From NCBI RefSeq assembly GCF_958450345.1, contig NC_088781.1, positions 29,117,857-29,181,856 on the forward strand: 64,000 bases of DNA, written 5' to 3'. Source of the DNA: Calliphora vicina. Its lineage: Eukaryota > Arthropoda > Insecta > Diptera > Calliphoridae. Every line of letters starts with the position of its first letter. Positions within the stretch are counted from its first letter, which is position 1. Below are positions 22,981-35,677 of this stretch, piece after piece. The notes below the pieces were generated by a model. That model did no database searches, was not told where the DNA came from, and saw only the letters and a list, made by a program, of their open reading frames with translations. Both the position numbers and the translations under genes were made by a program.

Positions 22981-24426
22981 ATAAGTGGTTATAAATTTAT
23001 ACACAACTGTAATTTAAATTCATATCTAAAATTTTAAATTTGAACCTCGACAGAAAACAATCCAAAGCGAATTTAAAACTTTTGTATGACCATAAGGACC
23101 TAGTTTAACAAATTTAGAAGGGAAAAATTGTGTTCCCTCTCTATTAAAAAATGTATTCAAATATCCTGCTGTTTACAATCAAATGTTTATTATTGCTTAA
23201 TGTTTATATAAAATTTGTTAAATTTAAATGTATTTCATAATTTATTATGAATAAGAGCATTACTCTGAAAGTATTATTCTCAGCTTAAGAAAATTTCATT
23301 TGCAATTCATACTTTAATTAAAATATCATAATTAGTTTTCAGTAAATACTAAATAAGCTGCATAATACCTAAGAAAGTATACTACTAATCAACTATTATA
23401 GCTAACTCCATGAACAAACACCTCAACCTAATGAAATGCATTAGAACAATTATGCCGTGAGTTTTAAGGTAATAAATTTTAATGCAATTCACTACTTCAA
23501 AGAAGTGGTAACAAGTATAATATTAAGTATTACAACACCACATTTACAATGTAAATAAACCAAAACAACAAGCCAAATATACACAACCTACTAAGGGACA
23601 TACCACCAGACAGACAGACACTACCTACATTCACTATTCACCATAATGGGCCACATTAACAAATAAAAGCAAACAAAAAAAATACCTAACAACACCCACC
23701 ATTTAAGTGAAAAGTTGCTTTCTATTTTTTTTTTATTTGTAGTTTTTCACTTTTACATTTACGAGTACGAGTAGGGCAACAAAACAATAAAGTATGTATA
23801 TAAAGTTTTAAGTACAAGAAACTAAAGATTGTTGAAGAAATACAATATAAAAATTCAAAAAGTAACACTACAGAATTTTAACGAAATTGTTGTAAATTAA
23901 ATTATAGCAGTAACTGAAAAAATAAAACGTTAAACAAAATCGCTTTCGTTGAATTGTAAAAGTTGTAAACTGACTCCTTGTAACTATTCGTGCATGCATA
24001 CAAACATACAAAGTATGTAGTTTTGTAGTGAGTATAGATTAGAAAGGCGATAAGAATATGAAATCCGTTTTATATCCTTCCGTTTAAGGGAAATGAATTC
24101 TCTTTAGTTGAGCTATTTATTTGTGTGAATGTTTATATTAACTTAAAATCAGAGAAGGTGGCTAGATATTTGTTTGCATTTGAGTTATTTAGATATCTAT
24201 ATTTAATTGGTTTTATATTTGTATATTAAAGTTAAGATCTCGCACATCATTTTTTTTTGAAAACTATTTATGCATTACTGTCAATATTTTATCAATAGTA
24301 GGTTTAGTACCTTCCAAAAAATACAATCCTCTGCCTTTAAGTGCCAACTGAGGAAAAATTTGAGAAATTGTTCCTGATGCAAATGCGATGATACTTCATA
24401 TACGCTTTGAACACAATTTACTCACC
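22981..24426. other. Intron 5 sequence, unique
   Basis: No genes or clear repeats; a short CAGACAGACAGAC run near 23610. Confidence 0.4.
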
Positions 24427-24573
24427 CTCACAAAAGATGGGGGATATAGTGATTTTGTCCTTCCATTTGTAACACACTAAAATATTTGTGGCAGACCCCC
24501 ATTTTTATATATACTCTGGGTCCTCAAGACACGATCTAGCTACATATGTCCGTCCGTCTGTCTGCACAGTGGG
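24427..24573 (+). mobile_element. Helentron-like repeat, family C, fragment
   Basis: CACCCTCACAAAAGATGGGG through TTTGTAACACACTAAAATA, GTGGCAGACCCCC, TATACTCTGGGT and GTCCGTCCGTCTGTCT, cut off by CACAGTGGGGCATAATC. Confidence 0.5.
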
Positions 24574-25787
24574 GCATAATCAAAATTTTTTGGAAATAAA
24601 TCTGGTATTTATTAACGGAGGATCAGATCGAGATAAAATTTGACGTGGGCGTAGACAAAGGGCATTTGAGTTAAAGGTATTAAAACGGATCATACAAATA
24701 CTCCAGGGGCGGCGTTATGGGGACTCAAAGTAATGTACCTTTCACATGTAAAATTTTAAAACGCATGCCATTTTGTTGTGTCCCATCCGATTTTAGGAAA
24801 GCGCTTGGCTAGGACTTGAAAAACCGTGCTTATGTGTGCTATTAATCTCTCATAATTTTCGAGTTATAGGCATTTAAAAATTGAAATCTAAAAATTGTGC
24901 CATAACTTGGTCCGCTTTTTTAAAAATATAAGGCGTAATTTTGGACCTAATGGACTTGTATTTTTTTGTTAGTTAAACAGCTAAATTACCAATAATACAC
25001 TAAAAATGTCTGAGCAATATCAATTACGGATCCAAAAATATACGACTCAAATTTAAAAATTCAAAAAATAGTAAATTCTTGCTGTTTTTTTTTGGCAAAA
25101 AGGTATCTTAACTGTTTTTTTATTTAAAAAAACTTTCTTTAATAACTTATAACAGTTTTATGTTTTTCTGTAAGATATCTTTAAGTAGAATATTTTGGTA
25201 TAAAAAATGTGCTATTTTTCGAATATTTCGGAATTCGATCTATTTTTTTTTATAAAAATTTTGAATTTGGGCCACATGTTCTAAAACACCAAAGCTGGGA
25301 TCAGAATACGGAAAGCAGCTTTGGAAACATTTATGTGTTCCCTATTCATCCATAAAGTATTTTCCTATCCCCAAAGAAAATGTGGATCCTATGGTCAAAA
25401 TTATAAAAAAATTTAATTTTTGGGATTTTCGCTCCAATTTTTAAAATTGCTTTAAAAAACGTTGAAAATGTCGTTGAGTTTTGTTAATAAATAAAGATTT
25501 TATTACATATTTATTAAGTTTCTAAAATTTAAACTAAAATTTGTATCAACATTTTAATAGGGTTGTAGTTATTAGGAACAATTTGATCCATATTTATTCC
25601 GAACTATTTTTTTTTTCTTTAGATAAGTTAATTTTTTGTCTTACATAAAAAATTTCAAGTCAATATCTCAATTAGATTCAAAAATATGTCACTTTTTTCA
25701 TACTAAAAAAATTTTATAAATATTCTTAATATTTTATTCAACAACTAGCTGACCGTTAAAATGAGGAGGACTATATTAAAAATTTAA
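24574..25787. other. Unassigned sequence, possibly a truncated transposon
   Basis: Begins abruptly with CACAGTGGGGCATAATC in the middle of a family C repeat and ends at a family A repeat. No inverse copy of that end and no coding frame found. Confidence 0.3.
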
Positions 25788-26443
25788 TTTTTTATACCCT
25801 TCACCTTCGTGAAGGGTATACAAATATATAGGTTTGGCATTCCGTTTGTAATTTCTACATTTTTCATTTCCGACCCTATAAAGTATATATATTCTGGATC
25901 CTTATAGATAGCGGAGTCGATTAAGCCATGTCCGTCTGTCTGTTGAAATCAATTTTCTGAAGACCCCAGATATCTTCGGGATCCAAATCTTCAATAATTC
26001 TGTCAGACATGCTTTCGAGAAGTTTGCTATTTAAAATCAGCAAAATCGGTCGATAAATAACGGAGATATGAGCACAAACCCGTGACAACCTCGATTTTTG
26101 ACCTATTTTTGATCTATATCTGAATTACTAAGTCATTAATATAGACAATATGGATATCTAATGATAGATATTTCAAAGTTTATTGCAACGATGTAGATAA
26201 GGCTATAGTATGTTGGACCTACAATGGGTCAAAATCGGGAAAAATATTTTTTAACCCGAATTTTTTTTTCATCAAAAAATTTTTTTTTCCAAAAAAAAAA
26301 AAAAAAATTTTGAAAAAACTTTTTTAAAAAAAATTTGAAAAACAATTTAAAAAAAAATATTTAAAAAAAAATTTTTTAAAGTATAATTTGGTGAAGGGTA
26401 TATAAGATTCGGCACAGCCGAATATAGCTCTCTTACTTGTTTT
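25788..26443 (+). mobile_element. Helentron-like repeat, family A, complete reference copy
   Basis: 5' TTATACCCTTCACCTTCGTG with the inverse GAAGGGTATA, ATTCCGTTTGTAATTTC, TATAAAGTATATATATTCTGG, GCCATGTCCGTCTGTCTGTTG, the core TGGATATCTAATGATAGATA, a T/A tract, the 3' subterminal repeat GGTGAAGGGTATA, the hairpin ATTCGGCACAGCCGAAT (26407-26423) and the tail CTCTCTTACTTGTTTT. All structural parts expected of a Helentron-derived non-autonomous repeat are present. No coding capacity. Confidence 0.7.
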
Positions 26444-29219
26444 TCTTTACAAACCACCTCCAGCCATTCTAACGTGATGCCATTACATACATGGACCATT
26501 TCAATTTTATATATATGTATAGACAAGTCAACTTAGTCACTTAAAATATGAAAAAGTGCAATATTTCTGAAGGACTGAATTTTTAAGGGGCATATTTTTG
26601 AACCTAAAGCTTAGTATTCTGTTCATATTTGCGAAGAATAATGGTTGTATCGTGCGAAAAATTGTATATACAATAAATGATCAGCTGTTGGTTTTAATTT
26701 CGTGAGAAAGAAGTGTTGCTTATGTTATATTTATATTAAAGTAGGAATTTCAGTTTTTAAGATTAACATTTATATGAAATTTAAATTTAATAAAACAAAC
26801 ATTTCCTAAGTAATAATCATTAATTTAGCTAAAAACAAACAACAATATAAAAAGAAATAAAAATTTAAACAAAATGAAAACATTTTCTTGGATTCTTAAT
26901 TCTTTGCCACAAAATAATTAAATATTTTAGCAATTATATATAATTTTTTTTTGGTTAAACCAGTTTCTTTTGTTTTTCTTACTCTACTCTGGTTCAGTGT
27001 GTAGTTTTGTTTTTCTACCAATTACTTTCCTTAAAGCCAATGTACACTATGTAGCATCTACAGCCAGAATATATAATTCCCAGTAATGCAACAAACTATG
27101 TTAGTGTGTTTTTTGTTACAGCCAGCATTTAATATAAGTATAAAAACTTAAAGCTGTGTTTGTGTTTAGTTACAGAGGTAATTGAGAGGATTTCTTTTTT
27201 TTTTCATACAAAATTCAAACATTAATACGTACAAACATAAAATATGGTTACCGTTACTATAGCAACAACCAACAAAAGCAACAACGATTTTAAGTTTAGC
27301 AATGGAGCAAAAAGCACACACTACTTCTCTGGCTGTGTAAAATGGCCAGTTCTCAGCAACAGTGTTTATGTTAGTTTTAGTATTACACTTTAGTAATGAT
27401 GAAAATATATTAGATGTTTAATGTTTTTAAATGCGGTATAAAGGAGGAAGTTGGCGATGAATAAAATTGTTTGCTATTAAACTAAGGAAAAGTTAACATT
27501 TGAGTGGCCAGTTATGGAGCAGATGAATAAAATAAGAGGATATTGTTAAGCTTTTTGGGAGAGAAATTAGAAGAGTGACGTTGGTAAATTTCAGGATTCA
27601 GTTAAAGACTTTACAAATATATTTTGGCTTATATTTAGAGTGATTTGGTAAATATAACAAAATTCTACAAGGGTAAACTCATAGATTTTTAAGGGGAAAC
27701 AACTTTTTTAAAAAAAAAAAAATAAATAAAAAGTAATATGAGAAAAACAATTAAATTGTGCCATGTTTGTAATAAAAATCGCAGCAAAAATATGCTAATA
27801 ACTTGTAATTACATAACAACTTATTTTGCGCTGACTTGAAGTTAGAAGTAGTTTGGTAATTGATATATAATCTGATATATTTGTTCTGAATTTGATGACA
27901 AAATTCATTCAAATTGATTTAAAGTATTTGTTCTTTATTCAATTTATTTCTTTTTTAGAAAATAAATCAATAATAATTTTATCCATACAATTTATAATAG
28001 ATTTAATTATAGTAAATTATTTTTATGTCCCGATTTGTAAGCAAACTTGGTAACAACTTATTATAGTCTCTGTTTGCAAGAAAACTTGGTAATGACTTAT
28101 TTAACTCTCTATTTGTAGGCACTTGTCACAATGTTTAAATGATACTTGAGTTGAAATGATACATACATTGACAAGTAGTTATATTTGCTGAAACAAAAAT
28201 TACTTGAGAACAGACTTCTATTAAGGTTGAGTATTGTGTAGAGTGTCCCTTAGAATTTAATTTTTTGAAATGTTTAAACGTTATCCGCTGAAAACTTTCG
28301 TAATGACGTAAAATACCAGCAACAAAATTTTTAGCTTGTGCCGACTTTCGATTTAGTTTTGAAGAGCTTTTTTTAAATTGTTGCCATTAAATAATTACTT
28401 TTGCAATTTAATTTAAAAGAATCGAAATGTGTACATAATTGTCGTTCTAATAAGATATAAAAGACAAAAATTGGTTAAAAAATGTTAAAGTTATTAAAAA
28501 ATCGCCAGGTCATTAACGTGTCTCAGGCCACTAGAACAAGAAATATATGAACAAAATTAACATATTTTGAGAAATATTAAAACAGAAGTTTATTCTTACT
28601 TAAAATATATCCATATCTACTTGTATATAAGTTCTTATAGGATACAGTTAACCTATTCGCAGGTATAACAAAAAAAATATTTTTTTTTTAAAATATTTCA
28701 AATTTTCAAAAAATTTTGTTAAACAAATTTCAGAATATTTTAGATCATCACATGGGGATTTATTTACATCATAATAGGGAACAAACATGTGAAAAAAGTA
28801 TGTCAATACCTCCTATAGTTTTTTCGTTCTTACGATATAAATTTTGCGATTTTCGAGAAAAACTAATTTTTTGGCCATATTTTGGCGAATGAGCCCAATT
28901 TCCTTACTGTTATTAATATTAAGTAAAATCTGTTCAGAATATAATAGCCCAGGTAATTCTAAAAATAGTCTGAAAGTTTTCCTAAAATCGGAAAACGTTA
29001 ACCCTTAAATCGTGAAAGTCAAAAGTAACATTTTTCAATATTTGGAATTTCTAATGGAAAGGTAACCAAATATTATATATTTTGGACCGATTTTGATGAA
29101 ACTTAAGAAAAATATAACATGAAGTCTAGTATTTACAATAACAGTACAAAAATGGAAATTAACCCTTAATAGCACGAAAAAACACAGTCATTTTGACCCC
29201 AAGTGCTCTTAAGGGTTAA
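26444..29219. other. Intron 5 sequence, unique
   Basis: No exon or element recognised in 2.8 kb. Two diverged copies of TTTGTAAGCAAACTTGGTAA lie near 28034 and 28070. Confidence 0.4.
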
Positions 29220-31000
29220 TTTATAGGGACTATAATTTTTGTATATCAAGAAGGATCTCGGAACGAAAAGTTTCTGGAGATAAGGAAAATTAAGAAGTGG
29301 CTAGGATAAAATATTGTCGTGTGTCGTTTTATATTTGTAGTCCAGAAATCCTTGTTTCCGAGACCTATAGCAAACCTTAATTGCTGCTCAATTCTGCAGT
29401 TAAATATTATTTGTGTCTCGGAACATACGATAATGTGAGGGCTGACAAGTTCGACAAATGGCAGTTTACTATACAGTTTTCTACAGATTGGCCAACACTT
29501 ATATCATATAAATATTCAAGATATATAACTCATAATTAATCGGTGATCTTCGGAACGAATACACTATGGTATTTATTCTGGGGTGTTTGTTAATTTCCAT
29601 ATGACAAGTAGCATCCCGAAGACCGTAGTATTTATCAGAATATTTTGATGATTGAGGTCTGTCTGCCACAAAATATTGTTACCAAAACTGTTGTGAACGG
29701 CTATTCAAACAATCGATCTATCTCTGGCATCCTGAAATCCTTGAGGACTAAAATAACCCTTGATTTCTGCTCATCTCTTGACTGTGCAGTTTAATTATAT
29801 TTGTGTCTCGTAACATGGGAATAAACATGAGAATGTCATATGTCAGACAATACATTTCTTTACAGGATTCTTCAGATTAGCCACTTTAATAAAATATTTA
29901 TTCGAGACATAGTTCATAATTAATCGAGGCTCTTTGAAACAAATATACAATGTCCTCTTTTCATCGATGGCTGCATTAAATCTCTCTGTCCTAGCTTATG
30001 ATTTGTTAACAATACTACAAAGAAATGTTCCTCTTTACCAGGATTTTACTCCGCGTAGGCCTTAATACTTACAGAGATATATCGAAATTGCATGGTTTTA
30101 TGGATTTTGGGATATATTACAGCAATGTCATTTTCCATATATCAAGAAGGCTTCCGAAAGATTTTTGGACAAAAAACCCTTGGTTTCTGCTCATATCATG
30201 GCTAAGATGATCATAAACATGAAAATGTAAGGGCAGATGAGTTTGCTAGATGGCAGACTACTTTGGCAATGCCTGATCATTTATTATAATTGATATATAT
30301 TCAAGATATATTATATTATTAATCGAGGATCCTCGGAATGAATATACTGTGGTTGCTCCCTTGATATTTGTTTTGAATATCTTTGTCCTAGCTAAAGTTT
30401 TGTTTAAAATACTACTAAGAAAATACCCCACAAGTAACCATTATTAGGATTTTATTTCACGTAGGCATTTATATTTACAGAGCTGGTTCCAAGTTGCACG
30501 ATCCTATCGATATTGGGGTATATTCTAGAGATGAAAATTTTCATATATCAAGAATAATCCCGGGAAGTAAAGAACGATTTTTTTTTACCAAAAATGTTGT
30601 AAAAATATAATTCAACCGTCGCCTATTATTTGATGTCTAGGAACACCGGGACAAACATGAGATTGTCAGGGAGTAGAGTTTTTCAGACGACAGACAGACG
30701 AAAAAAAGTCATTCGTAATAATCTCAAGACTTTGCTCCACATAGGCAATAATAGTTACAGAACTGACAACAAAATCGTAGTATGTTTCAGGCAAAGATTC
30801 TGGCAATTAAGGAAAATGAGGACTGGCTAGAACGAAATGTTTTCAGTAAAACGGTGGTGAAGTCTAACAGTTGATTTGTCTTGATGGGCCCGGAATTCTT
30901 ATTTGAGTTGACTAATACAAAACCTGATTTCTGCTCATACTAAGTACTTTAATATTATTGCGTCTCGGAATTTTCCCCCAATTTCTAGCAAAATTGGCCT
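29220..31000. repeat. Degenerate tandem array of ~400-bp units
   Basis: Marker blocks recur in order. TTGTGTCTCGGAACAT is at about 29411, 29800, (decayed) 30200, 30630 and 30962. ATTCAAGATATAT...TAATCGAGGATC is at about 29512, 29905 and 30305. TATATCAAGAAGG is at about 29240, 30135 and 30540. TACTCCGCGTAGGC-like is at about 30045, 30455 and 30733. Spacing is close to 400 bp, giving four to five units, each diverged by substitutions and indels. No open frame persists across units. Confidence 0.6.
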
Positions 31001-31090
31001 TTGATGTATGATTGAAGAATTCACGAATATTCGATCGCCTGGGCTAGTTGGAAGACATATTTAAAGATAGGAAAGACTACGTTATTAATT

Positions 31091-31276
31091 TTGAGAATCA
31101 GAAGGCATATATCTCCGCATTGTCTCTTGTCTTCATTTCAAAGACTGTCTATAAAATGCAATGAGGTGTATAAATGCTTCAAAGAGGAGAAGGAGAACAT
31201 TAAATACATCTTTCGCCAGTGTCCCGAGCTGACAAAGATGCAAGTGATCTTTATGAGATCTGTTATAACTATTTGA
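31091..31276 (+). pseudogene. Possible LINE ORF2 C-terminal remnant
   Basis: A 61-codon frame contains YKCFKEEKENIKYIFRQCPEL, resembling the Cys-x-(2-3)-Cys...His-x4-Cys knuckle that follows RNase H in Jockey/I-type LINEs (here with several ligands lost). Short and isolated; weak call. Confidence 0.3.
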
Positions 31277-32349
31277 TAAACTGCATAAACTAACAGTCTT
31301 TAATTGAGGAGCAGCAGAAAAAAAGGACTTTTTTGGAAATTTAAAAATTTTGGGAAATTGATTTCAACCAAAATATTATAAAAATACCAAAAAATCAATT
31401 TGTAAAAAAATCGTAAAAGTACCTTTTGTTCTGCGGCTCCTCAATTTATGTCTATAATAAGATTTATAGCAGCCACCAGGGGCCGAACATAATGTCAACG
31501 AAATTCATAAAAATTATTAAATAAGAACCAAAAAGCTGAGCTAGTCTGATTAGAATAGAGAATGGATGGGTATATCAATAAAATATTGCAATCCGTATAC
31601 TCTTTATGCCTACCATTGCTTTATACTTAAAGCAGGTTGCATCTATGATGGGTGTTCTGCTTAACCATGCTGCTGTAGTATTCAACATAAGTCCAACATT
31701 GTCAATGTCAGGTTCTATATAATTGTTTAACATACAAAATTTCTAATAAGAATGTCACATTGTAATTATATTATTAAAACAAATATATGAAATTTAAATC
31801 TGACCACCCCATTTGTAACAAAAATTCATAAACTCTAAGCAAGTAGCAAACCATCAGCAAAGTTTTAGTTTTATTTTATTTTTTATCGTAAATTGGTTAC
31901 TCCTTAGTTGTGGCAGAGTATGTACCTATAGTTACTGAGGAGTATACATACAAAACGAACGAACGAACGAATAAATGGTTAGTTACAAGAAATAAACTTA
32001 TTATATCATTAAAGTACCAAAACACCTTATCTCCATGGCAACATTTTAAGTGACAAGGGCGATGATGCTGGTAGTTATATATTACACACAAGCAAACTAA
32101 TTATGGAGCATATGAAAACACTCAACTTTAACTGAAGTATTTGAAACTAATTAGGAAAACAAATGTTGTCAACAGATTGATGAAACAATAAATAAATATA
32201 ATTAGATAAATGGTTTTAGATATTAAAAAAACAAAATACAGTCGGATATCTAAAGAGAAATTTATTTCAACTTCCTTTTGTTTAATTTAAAGCACAAATA
32301 TAATTGGAATACCTTTTTAGTTTAAATTTCTAACAAAATTATGTTTATT
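31277..32349. other. Intron 5 sequence, nothing recognised
   Basis: AT-rich; contains a short (ACGA)n run near 31951-31968. Confidence 0.4.
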
Positions 32350-32710
32350 ATAGCCTATACTACCATAATGGGCAGGGTTTTATGCGGTTGCACTGATGTT
32401 TGTAATCTCCAAAGCTATTAAATATTAAAGTTTGTGGATGTCTGTCTGTCCGTCCGTCCATCTATCATAGCTCCCATATAAGGCCCACTTGCGATATATC
32501 ATAAAAATAAAATTCAACAGAAATAAGTTTCTTTAAGAAATAAATCACATCACCCATGATTTGATGACGATCAGTACATAATTGGTCGTAGCTCCGAAAA
32601 TCATTCATGAAACTAAATTATTGAAATTTTAATGAATAATGTTTTTGCTCATTTACTGAGTGTAGGATATTATATAGCCGGACTAGACCCACTATACTTT
32701 CTTACTTGTT
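32350..32710 (+). mobile_element. Helentron-like repeat, family B, shortened
   Basis: TATACTACCATAATGGGCAG start, GTCTGTCTGTCCGTCCGTCC, CATAGCTCCCATATAAGGCC, CGATCAGTACATAATTGG, then a weak hairpin (TATAGCCGGACTAGACC) and CTTTCTTACTTGTTTTT end. Confidence 0.6.
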
Positions 32711-34284
32711 TTTAAATTTTACTTAGTTTTTTTATTAACCATTGTAAAAAGTATGCCTTCATGTTATTTGTTTTTTTTTTGGCATTTCCTGTTTATGGTT
32801 GGAATAACTTATTTAAGCATGTTTTCTTTTGCCACTTAGCACCTCTAACTTGTAGTTATTTTTATAAAAATGTTTTATTTAGTTTTTTTGTTATACTATT
32901 CTATTGCAATTTTGTTACAAGATAAATTTCAACAATGTTTTAACAAGATGTTCACTTCTATTTATTGCCTTCACGTGATTTTAATGCAACTGCTCTGTGT
33001 TCAACTGCTAAAGACATACATGAATAAAAAAGGAAACAGTACAATTTAAATTGTGTACTTAAATCGGGGACTAGTTTGCAGATGTTTAAAGTTTAAATTG
33101 TTTAAAAAACAATTTTTCAAAAATTTTATAATTTTATGGCAAACATATTTCCTGACTCTTTTTAATTATGTACCTGTTTCCCTAACCTGTGTGTTTTAAA
33201 CTCTTAACATAATGATCTTATACCTTGCCAACTCTGTCTGATATTTTATCCAAAAATGCAATCCATTGCCTTTCATGGCAATCCATTGTTGCAGTATATT
33301 CCTCCATACAAATACAATTTATAGGCTGCTTCGTTGTTTTATTTACACATTTTGTATGCCCGAAAGGAACAAAACTTACTAGATCCCTTATACTCTTTCC
33401 TTCTCCATTTCTATCCATGATAACATACAACCAGACTTTTACTTGTACAGGATCTCCCCTATTGAAGATATTCATTGAAGTTTTTTAAAAATTCCTTTTT
33501 TTACACTTTTAAATCGAGTTTTGTTAACAGCAAAGAACAAAAAAAAGTGAGAAAAAATTTACACAAGGGTAAAAAATCAAGTCATGTACATGTTTGGTGT
33601 GAAACATTTTGTGGCGACAACTTATTCGTGCATGTTCACACATTCCATTCGAATGGCTGTATAAATGTTTTTAAACCAAAAAAAACTTATTTCAAAATGT
33701 TTGGTCATTGTTAACATACACCGTTATATTTATTGAGTTTTTGTGTACAGTCTGGAGTCAGAAGCTAAATTTTGTGACTCGAAAGTTATTTTTTTAAAGG
33801 AAAAACTTAATCTTTAAATATACATGGCCATAGTTTTAACAAAAATACCTCGTTTGTCGCTTTACTTATGTAATGATATTTTTTGCAGTGTATTTACTAT
33901 GAAAAACTTTACTGTATCAATATTATTCTTTCCACTTAGCTTTTATTCATTTAGCCATTTTCAAATTCTTCCGTTTAACCCACAGTCACGTTGTAGTTTA
34001 GTTGTTTTATTGTTTGACAAAAGGCTGCTAGAGTATAAAATGTTTAAAGTTTTGTTAAAAATTGAAGCCGAAAAACAAATTTGATTACCTAAATTGAATG
34101 TGTTGCCAAACATGGAATAATTTATTAGTTTTAAAAAACAAAAAGTAAAACAAACGTTGACTATTTTAGATAAAGAAAATTTCATATCCAAAATTGTTTA
34201 ATATCTATACTTAAAAACTTTTTGTTACACAGTTTCACATATCCACTCATTTTACTGATTACGTATGATATATAATAACATAGA
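32711..34284. other. Intron 5 sequence with one exon-like frame
   Basis: Unique sequence; see the separate entry for 33229-33453. Otherwise AT-rich without repeats. Confidence 0.4.
33229..33453 (-). CDS. Unrecognised exon-like open frame inside the giant intron
   Basis: A minus-strand open stretch lies between an acceptor-like ATCTTCAATAG (ending 33454) and a donor-like AAG|GTATAAG (33228 down). The frame has balanced composition, unlike the Lys/Phe-rich noise around it. It reads GDPVQVKVWLYVIMDRNGEG, then SIRDLVSFVPFGHTKC, CICMEEYTATMDCHERQWIA and FLDKISDRVGK, with four Cys. I do not recognise the family. It could be a nested gene exon, a fragment of a captured transposon protein, or chance. 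The frame also starts with a Met at 33475. No neighbouring exon was found. Confidence 0.25.
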
Positions 34285-35045
34285 GAACTGAACTAGAACT
34301 GAACTAGAACTGAACTAGAACTGAACTAGAACTGAACTAGAACTGAACTAGAACTGAACTAGAACTGAACTAGAACTGAACTAGAACTGAACTAGAACTG
34401 AACTAGAACTGAACTAGAACTGAACTAGAACTGAACTAGAACTGAACTAGAACTGAACTAGAACTGAACTAGAACTGAACTAGAACTGAACTAGAACTGA
34501 ACTAGAACTGAACTAGAACTGAACTAGAACTGAACTAGAACTGAACTAGAACTGAACTAGAACTGAACTAGAACTGAACTAGAACTGAACTAGAACTGAA
34601 CTAGAACTGAACTAGAACTGAACTAGAACTGAACTAGAACTGAACTAGAACTGAACTAGAACTGAACTAGAACTGAACTAGAACTGAACTAGAACTGAAC
34701 TAGAACTGAACTAGAACTGAACTAGAACTGAACTAGAACTGAACTAGAACTGAACTAGAACTGAACTAGAACTGAACTAGAACTGAACTAGAACTGAACT
34801 AGAACTGAACTAGAACTGAACTAGAACTGAACTAGAACTGAACTAGAACTGAACTAGAACTGAACTAGAACTGAACTAGAACTGAACTAGAACTGAACTA
34901 GAACTGAACTAGAACTGAACTAGAACTGAACTAGAACTGAACTAGAACTGAACTAGAACTGAACTAGAACTGAACTAGAACTGAACTAGAACTGAACTAG
35001 AACTGAACTAGAACTGAACTAGAACTGAACTAGAACTGAACTAGA
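34285..35045. repeat. Homogeneous satellite, 11-bp unit, about 69 copies
   Basis: The unit AACTGAACTAG repeats without visible interruption for about 760 bp inside the 24-kb intron, 140 bp from exon 5. The only damage is at the right end (CTAGAATAGAACTGACTG). Every frame on both strands meets TAG, so it is non-coding. The 11-bp period is close to one DNA helical turn. Confidence 0.95.
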
Positions 35046-35184
35046 ATAGAACTGACTGCAGTTTATACAATGTTGAAAATCTATAGTTGTTCAAATTTGC
35101 CATCCTTTTTCATAGCTAAACTAATTTTCTGTATATTTTTAACATTGTTATACATATATTATAACTATTACTAATTTATCATAC

Positions 35185-35281
35185 CTGTGCTGATATTCGC
35201 CCTTTTTTCAGTCGTGTTAAATCCGTATGACTCCAATGACTTCTTTTCCAAGGCATAACGTCTCTAAGATCTTCATTAAAG
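35185..35281 (-). CDS. Membrane dipeptidase exon 5: catalytic domain, continued
   Basis: 97 nt between acceptor CACTTGCAG and donor GTATGA (35184 down). The first base completes Asn; the exon then encodes FNEDLRDVMPW...SHTDLTRLKKGRISAQ (about 626-657) and ends in phase 0. The segment H-T-D-L-x-R-L-x-x-G-x-(I/V)-x-x-Q directly before FW is the conserved order in M19 dipeptidases, where the loop leads into the second strand of the barrel. It is separated from exon 4 by only 269 bp, whereas the next intron is 24 kb. Confidence 0.9.
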
Positions 35282-35550
35282 CTGCAAGTGGATAAAAAAC
35301 AATAAGTAAGTTTTACTTTGTAAAACACTTCACTTTTAAAAGAAAAGAAGACTAATTACAAACTTAAGAAGAAAATAGAAAAATGTAAAATGGAATGAAA
35401 AAGTAGTAAAATACTGCAAGTAAAAATACTAGTAGTAGTTTATTTTTTAAAACTTGCATACTTACGAACGTATGTACAAAAATGTACAATGTAAACAACA
35501 ATCAATCAATAAACTTAAAACTGTACGAGTTACTTGAAAAGTGCACTTAC

Positions 35551-35677
35551 TTAAAGTCATTGAGTTTATTGTGCAGGAACTTGCGTATATTCCAGGGTAA
35601 ATCGTTATGCCCATCAATTAAAGGCACTTGATCCAACAGTTGTAGGGCAACACGTAAACGTTCTTCAAATGGAGCAC
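35551..35677 (-). CDS. Membrane dipeptidase exon 4: start of the metallo-dipeptidase domain, His-x-Asp zinc motif
   Basis: 127 nt between acceptor TTCTAATAG and donor GTAAGT (35550 down). It encodes about residues 583-624 and contains the family signature VPLIDGHNDLPW. The His and second Asp of D-G-H-N-D (about H606 and D608) correspond to the first pair of zinc ligands of peptidase family M19 (renal dipeptidase). The enzymes hydrolyse dipeptides, and in mammals also leukotriene D4 and cystinyl-bis-glycine, at the cell surface. The preceding APFEERLRVALQLLDQ matches the usual helix before the first beta strand. The other zinc ligands of the family (Glu, two His) would lie in exons outside the window, so catalytic competence cannot be judged. 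Substrate is unknown. Confidence 0.92.

Noticed and set aside
34285..35045. Satellite as a coding repeat or CRISPR-like array
   Set aside because: The 11-bp period has no spacers and produces stops in every frame; this is eukaryotic DNA.
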